From the NCBI GenBank assembly GCA_023362775.1, contig JALMGJ010000008.1:24504501-24568500 (forward strand): a stretch of DNA of 64,000 nt, given 5' to 3'. How positions within the stretch are numbered: position 1 is the stretch's first letter; each line of letters begins with the position of its first letter. The stretch comes from Charina bottae (Eukaryota > Chordata > Lepidosauria > Squamata > Charinaidae). Positions 1-9,378 of the stretch are shown piece after piece. Under the pieces are notes generated by a model that was given only the letters and a program-made list of their open reading frames with translations, ran no database searches and was not told the DNA's origin. Made by a program: the position numbers and the translations under genes.

Positions 1-1532
1 CTTTTTCTATAAATACAGCTCAGGGCCTGTTAAAATGCAAAGCATATACATTTGTGAAAGAAATGCTTCGTTATCTATTTCATGCCCTTCAGCCTGGCTC
101 CACACCTTCCCATCCCTTAGCATGGCCCTTCCGATGCTGTAGTACGTGAAAGTGACCTGCTGTCACAATGGCTGGAAGATTAATGCAGGTGAATGACTTC
201 ATCTTTAGCAAGGCTGGCCATTTTTTGCTGGCTGGTTGCCACCACACTTCATATTTGTTCAGGGCATGGTCGGTGTAGTGGTGTTATACTGTATATGTGG
301 GCCCAAACAGGATTTTCTGTTTCTTTGCTGGGGTTCCTGTGGGGAGGGGAAGGATTGAGGTTTTTCTTGTTCTTAAAAGTACTTAAGCTTCATTATAAAC
401 TTTTTTAAAAAAAAAGCTAATTACAGTTTTTTGTGGTTTTATGCCGCAAAATGGGAGGAACAGGTGTTGCCTATTTTTAGCACCTGTGATCCATAGGAGT
501 GTCCCAAGACTACAACAATGGATCTAGATCCTCAGGTTTCCCTTCCCTGGTCTATAGAGTAACTAGTCCCTCCTCTCCATTTATTAAGGAACCCAACATC
601 TTGTGGTTCAATGTGTATTCATTTACATTCATATTTATAATAGACTTTAGCATCTGTACATTTGCACAATGCTACAAAGTCTGTCATCAACTCTATGTGT
701 GAATCCTTAAAGCACTAACATCAACAGCATCTATCTGCATTTGGATTTTGCACCTTCTGATTCTTTTTTACAAGTACGATTGCATCTATCAAGGATGATA
801 ATGCTGGTGGAATGACAACTCTAATTTTGGAAAGAAGAAACAGAAGAGAAAGAACAAGGAAGAGGCCTAATTTGTGGTTCATTTATTTTGTGGTTGCTTT
901 ACAGGTATGAGTAGTGCAAGAGCCTTAGCAAAATTTTGGAGGGCTTGAGCTTCTCACATTCACTGAATGACAATTATCGAGCTTAAGGAAGATGTAGAAC
1001 TGATTTCATAACATGTTTTGCAGGACTGAGAATGCGATGTCTCACAGTCTCTTACTGGAAACAATGAAAATATGGTATATCTGTAAGCCTTTACGGCTCT
1101 TGTGAATTTCTGTTTTGTTGTTTTATTGGAGCTAAATTTTTAATTATTGTGATCCATCCTAAAGTCACATTGTAGTTAAAGCAGTATATAAATAGCTTAA
1201 ATGCGTGCATGAATGCATGAAAGCTATGAGCCAGGAAATCCTTAATTGAAGGTCATCTGTGCCTTACTAGCTCTCCTTAGACAAGCTGCCATTCTTTAGA
1301 TCTTAGTGCCCCCCCAACAAAAAGGAGTATCAATGTTGTGAGGGTAAATGCGATAATGAAATTTGGATATATTAAATAAAGGTATGCATGTCCATGACAA
1401 ACAGTGGAGGTATATCTTATGTGGAAGATAGCAAAAATGATTTTACTCATGTTCTAATAGAAACATGGGGTGGAGGTGGGGGGAGAGAGCTTATAACTCT
1501 AGATCTACCCATCCAATCCATTTGATTGCAAT
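1..1532. other. AT-rich DNA, no gene seen
   Basis: Both strands show only short open frames (about 70 codons or less) with no recognisable domain, low-complexity composition and no splice or promoter context. I see no RNA gene or mobile element that I can name here. Confidence 0.6.
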
Positions 1533-1600
1533 TTATTTATTTATTTAATTAATTAATTTATTATTTGGATTTATCCCCGCCCATCTCTACCGTGGTAGAC
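1533..1600 (-). mobile_element. Truncated LINE/SINE 3' tail
   Basis: A TTTA/TTAA-rich run followed by a CCCGCCCATCT-like block is, on the minus strand, the GGGCGG...AATAAATAAATAAAT tail typical of reptile L2/CR1-type LINEs and of the SINEs that use them. A short GCAAT duplication (1528-1532 and 1601-1605) may be the target site. Only the last tens of bases of the source element are left, so the family is uncertain. Confidence 0.5.
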
Positions 1601-1605
1601 GCAAT

Positions 1606-2870
1606 GGTAATGGAATAAAATAAAATACATGTTTATATCCTATTTTGGGTCAGAATCACAGCTCAGAAGTAGAATGTAAGCTTGTCATGTAGTCTAAAAC
1701 ATGGCATCTCCAATTAATAGGCTAAGAAAGAGAACTTCTGTTTTGCTTGAGACGTTGGAGAACTGCTAGTTGGAGAAGATGATCCTGGCCTAAATGGACA
1801 AATTGCCTAGAATGGTATAAGGCAGCTTCCTATATTAATATTATTAGACGCTTATGAAATATTCCACTGAAAGTTACCAGAATTACTTACATCCCAAATG
1901 TTATTAGGAATAATACGAAGTTTGCATTTTCAGCATATACAGTCCAGTGATTAATGGAATGGAACGAGTCTATTATGGGGTAGGTAAGATGATAATGTTG
2001 ATACAAAAGCCATTTTTCTATTCTGTTTTAATACAAAATTCAGACTGTTTAAACATTTCTCAGTATCTCCCAGAAAATTACTGGCTTTCCAATTCATTTC
2101 ATTAACTGAAAAACTGATGTGAATAGCAGTAAATCAGCATGATAGTAACAAGATTTTTTTCATTACAAAATGGATTTGCTATGAATGAAAATGTTCCATC
2201 TTTCATTTGGTTCATATCCAATATGTTATTGTACCTAAATATTATAGCTATAAATCTCAACTCAGTGTGCTTAGGGAACTTGTCAGCTCTGTCCATATAA
2301 CCAGTAATGGTCATCTTTAGGCCTAAGCCTGGATTTTAAACTGATAAATTGTCTAATTTTTTTCCTGGTTTCTCGTGTGCACTAAGAGATTCAAAAACCA
2401 TTTTTCATGGTTATAGAAGATATGATCTAGGAATTACTGAAATTCAGAACAGGAGCTTTATTAAGATGGTCTAGATATAATGGAAATGAAAGCGTTCATT
2501 TGGTCACGTCTACTATTGCTGCAACTACTTAAGTTAATGTGGAATATATGAAGAGTAGCTTATAGCAGCAATTTTGTTTCTCCTGTAAAGTGCTTTTTAT
2601 AAGAACTCATGGGTGCAGTCCACTTGATAAAAACATGGTTTTTAAACAGCATAGAGAATAGGAATTAACATGGGATATAAATAGGAAAGGACATTATAAC
2701 ATCCATTTAATGCCAGTCTGAATGTGTGGTATCTCCTTTTCGTATTATATATTTTAAAAGGCTGTTGCATAATAATTTAAATCTGTGATACCTGTGTTAC
2801 TTGATACAGTGTCACTAATCATTAGTTGCCAATGCTAAAGTGAACAATGCTTGAAGGATTTGTCTTAGGG
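1606..2870. other. AT-rich DNA, no gene seen
   Basis: No supported coding region, RNA gene or repeat. The open frames present are short and unlike any family I know. Confidence 0.55.
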
Positions 2871-2993
2871 CAACCTCCCCAGCCTGATACCCTCCACTTT
2901 GTTTGATTATTGTTCCCATCACACTCAACCCGAATGTACCTTCTTGTCTGATTTGATGAGAATTATAGTCAACACATCAGGCTGAGGAAGGTG
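2871..2993. mobile_element. hAT-like palindromic MITE relic
   Basis: The left end (CCTCCCCAGCCTGATACCCTC) and the right end (CACATCAGGCTGAGGAAGG) are roughly inverted copies of each other, with an imperfectly self-complementary middle that includes a GAATTATAGTC-type block. This matches a common squamate non-autonomous hAT pattern; similar relics lie at 27413 and 34443. Too diverged for a sure target-site duplication. Confidence 0.45.
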
Positions 2994-3319
2994 AAGTTAT
3001 GTGTTTCCTCTGAATCTGTCTCAGTGCTTCATAAGAGCCATGCACATGTCTGTACGCATGTCAGAAAAGGATCTGAGATTGTCCTGGCTAACCCTTGCTT
3101 CCTACACGCTAAAGATATGATGGTGATGTAAAGGCACAGGCTCCACACAAGAGGAATTTGGATACTGTAAAGAATTCCCCCTTATTAAGTGTTGTGCATA
3201 CTAGTCAAGATATTTTATACCCTTCCTTATAGCCATGAACACTTAGATCAGGGTGTCTATGAAGGTTCTCAGTCATCCAGGTGGAATTGTCTGTAGCTTG
3301 AATCATGTCAACTGGATTT

Positions 3320-3378
3320 CTATTTTCTCAGTGGAAACGTTTCACTCCTTATCCAAGAAGCTTCTTCAGTCTGAGCAA
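3320..3378 (-). ncRNA. Hammerhead-ribozyme-like motif in Penelope 3' end
   Basis: On the minus strand the order is CTGAAGA (3369-3363), a 7-bp stem II closed by a GGAT loop, GAAA (3343-3340), then C-GTT as a possible NUH cleavage site. This is the order of the hammerhead core: CUGANGA, stem II, GAAA, very short stem III. Penelope-like elements are known to carry minimal hammerhead motifs in their terminal repeats. Two stem II pairs here are G-U wobbles that are Watson-Crick in the copy at 27804-27860. Confidence 0.6.
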
Positions 3379-3483
3379 GGTTGGTAAGGGAATCCTAAAT
3401 ATGTTTCTAGGTAGCTGTGTGACCTTACACCTGGGGCTAGGTCATGGTTATATTGAGATGTTATTTTTAAGTCCTTTTATCAT

Positions 3484-3801
3484 CTAAAGGAGGATCGTTA
3501 AGATCACCATGCTGCTGTTGAGCTTGTGAAATGGTCTTAATCTTCCTAGGCACAGAAGACAAAGCAGGGAGGAAGATGGGGAGAGATTGTGCCTGAGGCC
3601 CCCACCTCTATTCAAGGAAGGATTTTCCAAGTTGGCATAAATGGATTCCTTGACCCCTCTCTCAAACCACCTATCTTCTCTGTCTAAAATGTGAACATTA
3701 ATGTCCTCAAATGAGTGTCCTTTTTCCTTTAGATGAAGGTAAACTGCTGACTCTGGTCCTGTGGTGTTACTTCTCCTGTGTTGGGCCATCCTCCTGTACA
3801 A
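3484..3801 (-). pseudogene. Penelope GIY-YIG endonuclease, C-terminal fragment
   Basis: The 105-residue frame holds the conserved C-terminal part of the Penelope-like element GIY-YIG nuclease: RRMAQHRR, then a segment ending in HILDREDRWFERGVKES, then PSLNRGGGLRH. In the intact protein this domain follows the reverse transcriptase and nicks DNA to prime reverse transcription. Here the reverse transcriptase and the GIY-YIG core itself are missing because the copy is truncated. The first 58 bp of the frame form one arm of the inverted repeat, so the apparent start is not a real start. The fragment cannot encode an active enzyme. Confidence 0.82.
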
Positions 3802-3870
3802 CCAAACAACTTTTGTACAGGAGGATGGCCCAACACAGGAGAAGTAACACCACAGGACCAGAGTCAGCAG
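3744..3870. repeat. 58-bp perfect inverted repeat (hairpin)
   Basis: Arms 3744-3801 and 3813-3870 are exact reverse complements over 58 bp, separated by 11 nt (CCAAACAACTT). The left arm is part of the GIY-YIG frame, so the right arm is a duplicated, inverted copy of element sequence. The outer base of the right arm (3870) is also the first base of the copia target duplication. Confidence 0.95.
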
Positions 3871-3874
3871 GCCT

Positions 3875-4544
3875 TGTTAGGTGATGGTTAACTACGCGGG
3901 GTTCCAGGCTTGAAGTAATCCAAACAACGTGTTGTAAGGCTAACAATATCTTTATTGATAGCATAAGGCAATAATGGATGTATAGTGCATTATTGCAAAA
4001 AGGTAAAATCAAAGCATAAGCAGAGTTCCATCACCAGAAGTGAGGAAAGAAAAAAAACATCATGGTCTGTGCAAAGACCAGGCATGGTTACAGTTCAGAT
4101 ACAAGTACATGCAGATAGCAGTCTACATAAAGAACAGAAGACATATGTGAAGAACATAAGTGAGAACATAAGTATAAAGGAATACCCATGGTTCATAGCT
4201 CACATCTGATTGGTTTAAACATGAGCATCTCTTTCAGTATAGCATTTCTGGTAGTAATTGTACTTACTATAAAGCGTCACACGATGGCAGTGTTGTGTGT
4301 TGGCCTTTCTTTGAGCTATAGTTGTTTTGAGAACAGTCCTGATTACGGGTTTATTTTGTCTAGCTAAAGAGATATCTCAACACCTGCCATCTACGTCTCA
4401 GATGTTTTGAGAACCAAACTTACAATGCGGAAAACAATGTAGATTGTTTTCACTTGTATTTTTCCACTCTCTGGCCAGACACAGTGGAAGAAAATGCCAT
4501 GCGTTTAATTCTGCATAGAATGCTTTAACCAAATAACCTTAACA
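3875..4544 (-). repeat. copia 3' LTR
   Basis: 670 bp. In element orientation it starts TGTTAAGG and ends CCTAACA, and is identical by eye to 8704-9373. A polyadenylation signal AATAAA lies on the minus strand at 3951-3956. The same LTR sequence explains repeated small open frames near 4 kb and 8.8 kb. Confidence 0.96.
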
Positions 4545-4554
4545 CCCCTTCCGC
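4545..4554 (-). promoter_or_regulatory. copia polypurine tract
   Basis: Reading the minus strand, GCGGAAGGGG lies directly before the 3' LTR start TGTTAAGG. This is the expected place and composition of the RNase H-resistant primer for plus-strand DNA synthesis. Confidence 0.85.
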
Positions 4555-4621
4555 ATGGATTTTTTGAAACACTGTGGGGGAAAAACTGTTATTTCAAAAG
4601 CACACAGAGACACAAATGATT

Positions 4622-7600
4622 TTATTTCAGACACATTTGCTCCAACCCCAATCTGGTTACCATGGTTGTATGCTTTGTAGGAGAAAGTGCTTTCGTGAGA
4701 ACGTCTGCGATATTTAGTTCAGATGGACAATACTCTAATTGTATAAATTTTTCCTGAATTGCATGCCTCACATTTTGGTATTTTACATGGATGTATTTCG
4801 TGCGATTATTGACATTTTCCGAAGCAGCTAGAGATAGACAGGATTGGGAATCTTCATACATTGTTATTGGTGTATTTATATTTACAGATAAATCTGTAAA
4901 CAATTGTTTTAACCAATACGTTTCATTGATTGCCTCACTGAGGGCCACAAATTCGGCTTCGCAGGTAGAAACGGCAATTAATGTTTGTTTTCTTGCTCTC
5001 CAGGCAATGGGTGTATTTGCAAACAAACAAACAAAACCACTCACAGACTTTCTGTCTCTCTCTTCTGCAAAAGAGCTGTCAGCATAAATCACAGGCATTT
5101 CAGCCTTGGTGGCTGATATTTTGAGACAAAGATCAGCTGTGCCTTTAAGATAGCGTAGGACCCTCTTTAAACCTGTCCAATCCCGCATGGATGGTTTGGC
5201 AACCTTACGACTAAGCACTCCAACTGAGTAAGCTAAGTCAGGGCGTGTCCATTGTGTTAAGTGTAGCAAACTTCCTACAGCTGAGTGATACAATGCAGGT
5301 TGAGGACAAGGTTCCTCACATGCATCACCCTTTAGGAAATCAAGAGTCATTGGTGTTTTGGTTGGTTTTGCATTTGACATTTCAAGTTGACTCAACAATT
5401 GGTCAATTTTTCTTTTTTGACTCAGATAGAACTCACCACTCTGAGCTCTAGTGACTTCAACACCTAGATAGTATTTCAGCTCACCTAGGTCTTTCAATTG
5501 AAAATACTGTCTCAATTGTGTTGCAAACTCTTGTACAAGGTGCAAAGAACCAGTTGCTAGGCAAAAATCATCAACATATGTTAGCAACACTGTGTAATCA
5601 CTTCCAGAACCTCTTACATACACACAAGGATCAGCAACAGACTTCTTAAACTTTAGCTCTAACAAAGCCTTATCTAAACATTGATGCCAACAACGTCCGG
5701 CCTGCTTCAGTCCGTACAGCGCCTTGCGCAGTCTGTACACCTTCTGAGAATTGTCACAAGCATAGCCAGGAGCCTGCTTCATGTACACAGTTTCAGGGAG
5801 CTCTGCATTCAAATATGCTGTGTCAACATCAAAATGATGGACAACAAGTCCACGCTGTGCAGCCAGAGAAAGTACCATACGTAAAGACTCTGGTCTAGCT
5901 GTGGGTGCATATGTGAGATCATAGTTCAAAAACCTCTCCTGTGCAAATCCCTGAGCAACAAGCCTGGCTTTGTACTGCACTGTATTATCAGGAAGAAGCT
6001 TCTTTCTGAAAACCCATCTGGAACCAACAGCTTTCTGGGATGGGGGCAAATCAGTGACCTCAAACACCTTTTGACTCACTAATGCCTCAAACTCCTTATC
6101 CATCGCTGTGTTCCACTTCTCTTGCTCTTCAACAGGCAGATGCAACATCTCCTGGAAAGACTGAGGTTCACAGGTAATCTGACACACTCTCACCTGCTGA
6201 ATCACAAATCTGTCAGGCTTCACACCCTTTGTGGAGCGTGCAGACCTACGAGGAATTACCACTGCCTCTTCCTCATTGCTGTCCTCTGCCTTTTCACTAC
6301 CTGAATCCCCCTTCAGATCCTGAACCTGCTCAGGTGAAATTTCCTCTTCCTTCACCTGAGGGGATCCTCTCACCACACTAGGAGACTGGGAACCAGAAGG
6401 CAGCTGAACTGGTTGTTGTCCAGCCACAGGAGCATGGACAGTTGGCTGTACACTAGATTGCAACAATACCTCTGAACTAGCATTCAACCTATCCCAATCA
6501 GTAGGGTGCTCAAAATTAGCACTTCTGGAGATTACTACACGACCATAGCCTGCAGAAAAACGGTAACCCTTAGATCTAGATGAATAACCAACAAACCTTA
6601 AGCGTTGTGCTTTTGGCTGGTTCTTCCTTCGCTGAGACTTAGGAATATGCACATATGCAAATGTTCCAAAAACACGCAGATGCTTCAGCGAAGGGCGCTT
6701 GCCAAACAAAAGGAAATAAGGAACTTCATTCACAGCTGAATTCCACACCCTGTTAGTCAGATACACTGCAGTCATGGTAGCCTCACCCCAAAAACGGGCT
6801 GGCACCTGGGCATCTAACATCAGGCTATTTCTAATGGTATTAACAACACCAATCTTCCTTTCAGCTATTCCATTCTCAGCAGGAACACCAACATTGGCAA
6901 GTCTATGGGAGATTCCTTTTCTACGAAGCCAATTCTGAAACTCATGGCCTAGAAACTCTCCTCCACAATCCGATTGAAATTGACCTACTTGATAGCCATA
7001 ATTTCTTTCCACCATTGCAACAAACTCCTTAAAGCGAGCAAAAGCCTCCGCTTTAGATTTGAGCAAATAACAAAACGTATAGCGAGTATGGTCATCCACC
7101 AAAAGGAACATGAAACGCGCCCCCCCTTCACTAGGAGCATTGGGGCCGGCTAAGTCTCCATGAACCAACTGAAAAGGCCTAGTTGACACTCTGTCACTTT
7201 TTCTAGCAATAGGAGCAGCCTTAATTTTAGATTGTTTGCACACAGTACAATCAAGAAAGTCATCACACTTTTTGGATCCTAACTCAGGATACACCTTGGC
7301 CAGTTGGGACAAACTTCCCCACCCGGGATGTCCCAGAACTCTGTGATAATAGTGAATGCATTTGTTATGTGGGGGAACATTGGAAATACAATTTCCTGAC
7401 ACAATCCCCTGCTTAGGAAGCATTTCATACAATTGATTCACTAACTTCCCCCTAGCACATTCTATCCCATCTTTTTCAATAGAACATCCAGTACCCTTGA
7501 ACACAACAGTATAACCAGACTTTACCAGGGCTGGAACGCTAAGGAGGGAAAAGTCAAGTGTAGGTACACACAACACATTTTGCATATTTATCCCCAAACA

Positions 7601-8581
7601 AGGAATGTATACTTCACCCTGAAAGGACACATCAGCCATAGATCCATCAGCCAGAGCAACCTGTTGGACTTTAGGCTTGCTTTTTGATAACAACAACTGT
7701 TCATTGTTGACAATGATTTGACTACAGGCTGAGTCCAAAAGCCAAGTCTCTGGGGAACGTCTACTCACAGCCGTAAGCAAAGCAGACACCTGGGTACGTT
7801 GTCTAGGCGCTTGTTTCCCCTTCTTTCGTACGAACCTCTTTCCACTGGCTCCACCGGCTGGGCGAGGTGGCTGGGGACAGTCTCTCATGAAGTGTTGGGT
7901 CGAGTTGCACCGGAAACATCTCCTCACAGCACACGCAGCCTCTGTTCCAACTGGAAAACGCTGAGCTGAAGCCTCAGGAACAGCAACAGATGACTTACTC
8001 TGCATCTTCTCCAAATCACGAGCTTGCTGGATTTCTTGCAGGCGATTTGTAAGATAATCCACAGTTAGGTCTTGGGGCCTCAACGTCTGAGTTGCCTCGA
8101 TGAGCATGTCAAAGCTCTTGTCCAAGCTTGACAGGATGATACAAGCTCTCTGGGTATCAGGGATCACAACATCCCGGTCCTCAAGTTCAAGAAACAAAGT
8201 CTTGACTTTATGGAGGTGGGTCATCACGTTTCCACCGGGCTGCAGCTTCAAGTTGTAAAGCTGACGTGATATACCAACAATGGCAGCAGAGGTTTGCTTG
8301 GAATAAAGGGCTTTAAGAGCTTCCCAACAGGCATGTGCAGTCTCCAAATTACTGATATGCAGTAGCTGTGATGATTCTAGTCCCAGAATCAAGTTGCCAT
8401 AAGCACGATCCAAACACAACTGCACTTCTTCAGTAATAGCACCGGTTGGAGGTGCGTCTTTCACATACTTCCACAAACCTTCTTTTAGGAAGAAAGACTT
8501 GATCTTCACACACCAGGTCCGATAGTTTGTGCCATTCAAACGCTCAAAGGGCAGACTGGTTAGCCCTGCAGCAGCAGCCAT
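4622..8581 (-). CDS. copia Gag-Pol polyprotein, intact
   Basis: One uninterrupted frame of 1319 codons from the ATG at 8581. The frame stays open three codons upstream to a GTG, but this ATG has A at -3 and G at +4 and begins the Gag-like MAAAAGL. Residues here are counted from that GTG. Gag has a UBN2-type region and a CX2CX4HX4C knuckle (C225, C228, H233, C238). The protease motif is DSA at 286-288, where DSG or DTG is usual. Integrase has H416/H421/C448/C451 and a catalytic D479, D541, E577 with the canonical 35-residue spacing. Reverse transcriptase has FDVDTAYLNAELPE (D921, D923) and YVDD at 1005-1008. RNase H acids D1171, E1213, D1247 and D1296 are present. Gag and Pol share one frame, as in Drosophila copia, so Gag excess must arise by splicing or processing. 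Probably competent; activity is inferred. Confidence 0.95.
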   Translation of the reverse strand: MAAAAGLTSLPFERLNGTNYRTWCVKIKSFFLKEGLWKYVKDAPPTGAITEEVQLCLDRAYGNLILGLESSQLLHISNLETAHACWEALKALYSKQTSAAIVGISRQLYNLKLQPGGNVMTHLHKVKTLFLELEDRDVVIPDTQRACIILSSLDKSFDMLIEATQTLRPQDLTVDYLTNRLQEIQQARDLEKMQSKSSVAVPEASAQRFPVGTEAACAVRRCFRCNSTQHFMRDCPQPPRPAGGASGKRFVRKKGKQAPRQRTQVSALLTAVSRRSPETWLLDSACSQIIVNNEQLLLSKSKPKVQQVALADGSMADVSFQGEVYIPCLGINMQNVLCVPTLDFSLLSVPALVKSGYTVVFKGTGCSIEKDGIECARGKLVNQLYEMLPKQGIVSGNCISNVPPHNKCIHYYHRVLGHPGWGSLSQLAKVYPELGSKKCDDFLDCTVCKQSKIKAAPIARKSDRVSTRPFQLVHGDLAGPNAPSEGGARFMFLLVDDHTRYTFCYLLKSKAEAFARFKEFVAMVERNYGYQVGQFQSDCGGEFLGHEFQNWLRRKGISHRLANVGVPAENGIAERKIGVVNTIRNSLMLDAQVPARFWGEATMTAVYLTNRVWNSAVNEVPYFLLFGKRPSLKHLRVFGTFAYVHIPKSQRRKNQPKAQRLRFVGYSSRSKGYRFSAGYGRVVISRSANFEHPTDWDRLNASSEVLLQSSVQPTVHAPVAGQQPVQLPSGSQSPSVVRGSPQVKEEEISPEQVQDLKGDSGSEKAEDSNEEEAVVIPRRSARSTKGVKPDRFVIQQVRVCQITCEPQSFQEMLHLPVEEQEKWNTAMDKEFEALVSQKVFEVTDLPPSQKAVGSRWVFRKKLLPDNTVQYKARLVAQGFAQERFLNYDLTYAPTARPESLRMVLSLAAQRGLVVHHFDVDTAYLNAELPETVYMKQAPGYACDNSQKVYRLRKALYGLKQAGRCWHQCLDKALLELKFKKSVADPCVYVRGSGSDYTVLLTYVDDFCLATGSLHLVQEFATQLRQYFQLKDLGELKYYLGVEVTRAQSGEFYLSQKRKIDQLLSQLEMSNAKPTKTPMTLDFLKGDACEEPCPQPALYHSAVGSLLHLTQWTRPDLAYSVGVLSRKVAKPSMRDWTGLKRVLRYLKGTADLCLKISATKAEMPVIYADSSFAEERDRKSVSGFVCLFANTPIAWRARKQTLIAVSTCEAEFVALSEAINETYWLKQLFTDLSVNINTPITMYEDSQSCLSLAASENVNNRTKYIHVKYQNVRHAIQEKFIQLEYCPSELNIADVLTKALSPTKHTTMVTRLGLEQMCLK

Positions 8582-8703
8582 GCTGACCACTCAAAGAAAA
8601 ACACGTTTACTTCAAAATGCAGCCTTAAAAACAAACCCCGTTGTTACAGCTAGATCCAGCGCAGCAAAGAAAAACACAAAATTCTCTCTGGGCCACCATA
8701 ACC
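8582..8703 (-). promoter_or_regulatory. copia 5' leader with primer-binding site
   Basis: On the minus strand, directly after the 5' LTR, the sequence is GGTTATGGTGGCCCAG. It matches the complement of the initiator tRNA-Met anticodon arm (GGTTATGG...GCCCAG) except for a 2-nt TG insertion. Drosophila copia primes from an internal half-tRNA-iMet site of this type. The leader is about 120 nt and has no upstream feature that I recognise. Confidence 0.55.
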
Positions 8704-9373
8704 TGTTAGGTGATGGTTAACTACGCGGGGTTCCAGGCTTGAAGTAATCCAAACAACGTGTTGTAAGGCTAACAATATCTTTATTGATAGCATAAGGCAA
8801 TAATGGATGTATAGTGCATTATTGCAAAAAGGTAAAATCAAAGCATAAGCAGAGTTCCATCACCAGAAGTGAGGAAAGAAAAAAAACATCATGGTCTGTG
8901 CAAAGACCAGGCATGGTTACAGTTCAGATACAAGTACATGCAGATAGCAGTCTACATAAAGAACAGAAGACATATGTGAAGAACATAAGTGAGAACATAA
9001 GTATAAAGGAATACCCATGGTTCATAGCTCACATCTGATTGGTTTAAACATGAGCATCTCTTTCAGTATAGCATTTCTGGTAGTAATTGTACTTACTATA
9101 AAGCGTCACACGATGGCAGTGTTGTGTGTTGGCCTTTCTTTGAGCTATAGTTGTTTTGAGAACAGTCCTGATTACGGGTTTATTTTGTCTAGCTAAAGAG
9201 ATATCTCAACACCTGCCATCTACGTCTCAGATGTTTTGAGAACCAAACTTACAATGCGGAAAACAATGTAGATTGTTTTCACTTGTATTTTTCCACTCTC
9301 TGGCCAGACACAGTGGAAGAAAATGCCATGCGTTTAATTCTGCATAGAATGCTTTAACCAAATAACCTTAACA
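8704..9373 (-). repeat. copia 5' LTR
   Basis: 670 bp, same sequence as the 3' LTR by eye. It should carry the promoter and the start of the transcript. I could not place a convincing TATA box. The minus-strand AATAAA is at 8780-8785. Confidence 0.96.
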
Positions 9374-9378
9374 GGCCT

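Larger units (their letters stand above)
3254..3870 (-). mobile_element. Penelope-like element, 3' part with inverted 5' end
   Basis: A 5'-truncated Penelope-like retroelement on the minus strand. It holds the C-terminal GIY-YIG endonuclease part (3484-3801) and then the non-coding 3' end (PLTR-type sequence) with a hammerhead-like motif at 3320-3378. The same 3' sequence recurs in the opposite orientation at 27698-27929. Its 5' side is a 58-bp perfect inverted duplication (3744-3801 and 3813-3870). Such 5' inversions are common in Penelope insertions. The Ty1/copia element lies directly against the outer arm. No clear target duplication was found for this copy. Confidence 0.8.
3875..9373 (-). 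mobile_element. Full-length Ty1/copia LTR retrotransposon
   Basis: A 5499-bp element on the minus strand, flanked by the 5-bp duplication GGCCT (3870-3874 and 9374-9378). The two 670-bp LTRs read the same base for base by eye and have TG...CA ends. Between them lie a polypurine tract next to the 3' LTR, one long gag-pol frame, and a primer-binding region next to the 5' LTR. Domain order protease, integrase, reverse transcriptase, RNase H defines Ty1/copia; integrase comes before the reverse transcriptase, unlike in Ty3/gypsy. Identical LTRs, a perfect target duplication and an open frame indicate a very recent insertion. Ty1/copia elements are scarce in vertebrates. Confidence 0.97.

Noticed and set aside
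3767..4209. Small frames repeated near 4 kb and 8.8 kb, seeming like a gene duplication
   Set aside because: They are the two copia LTRs, which have identical sequence.
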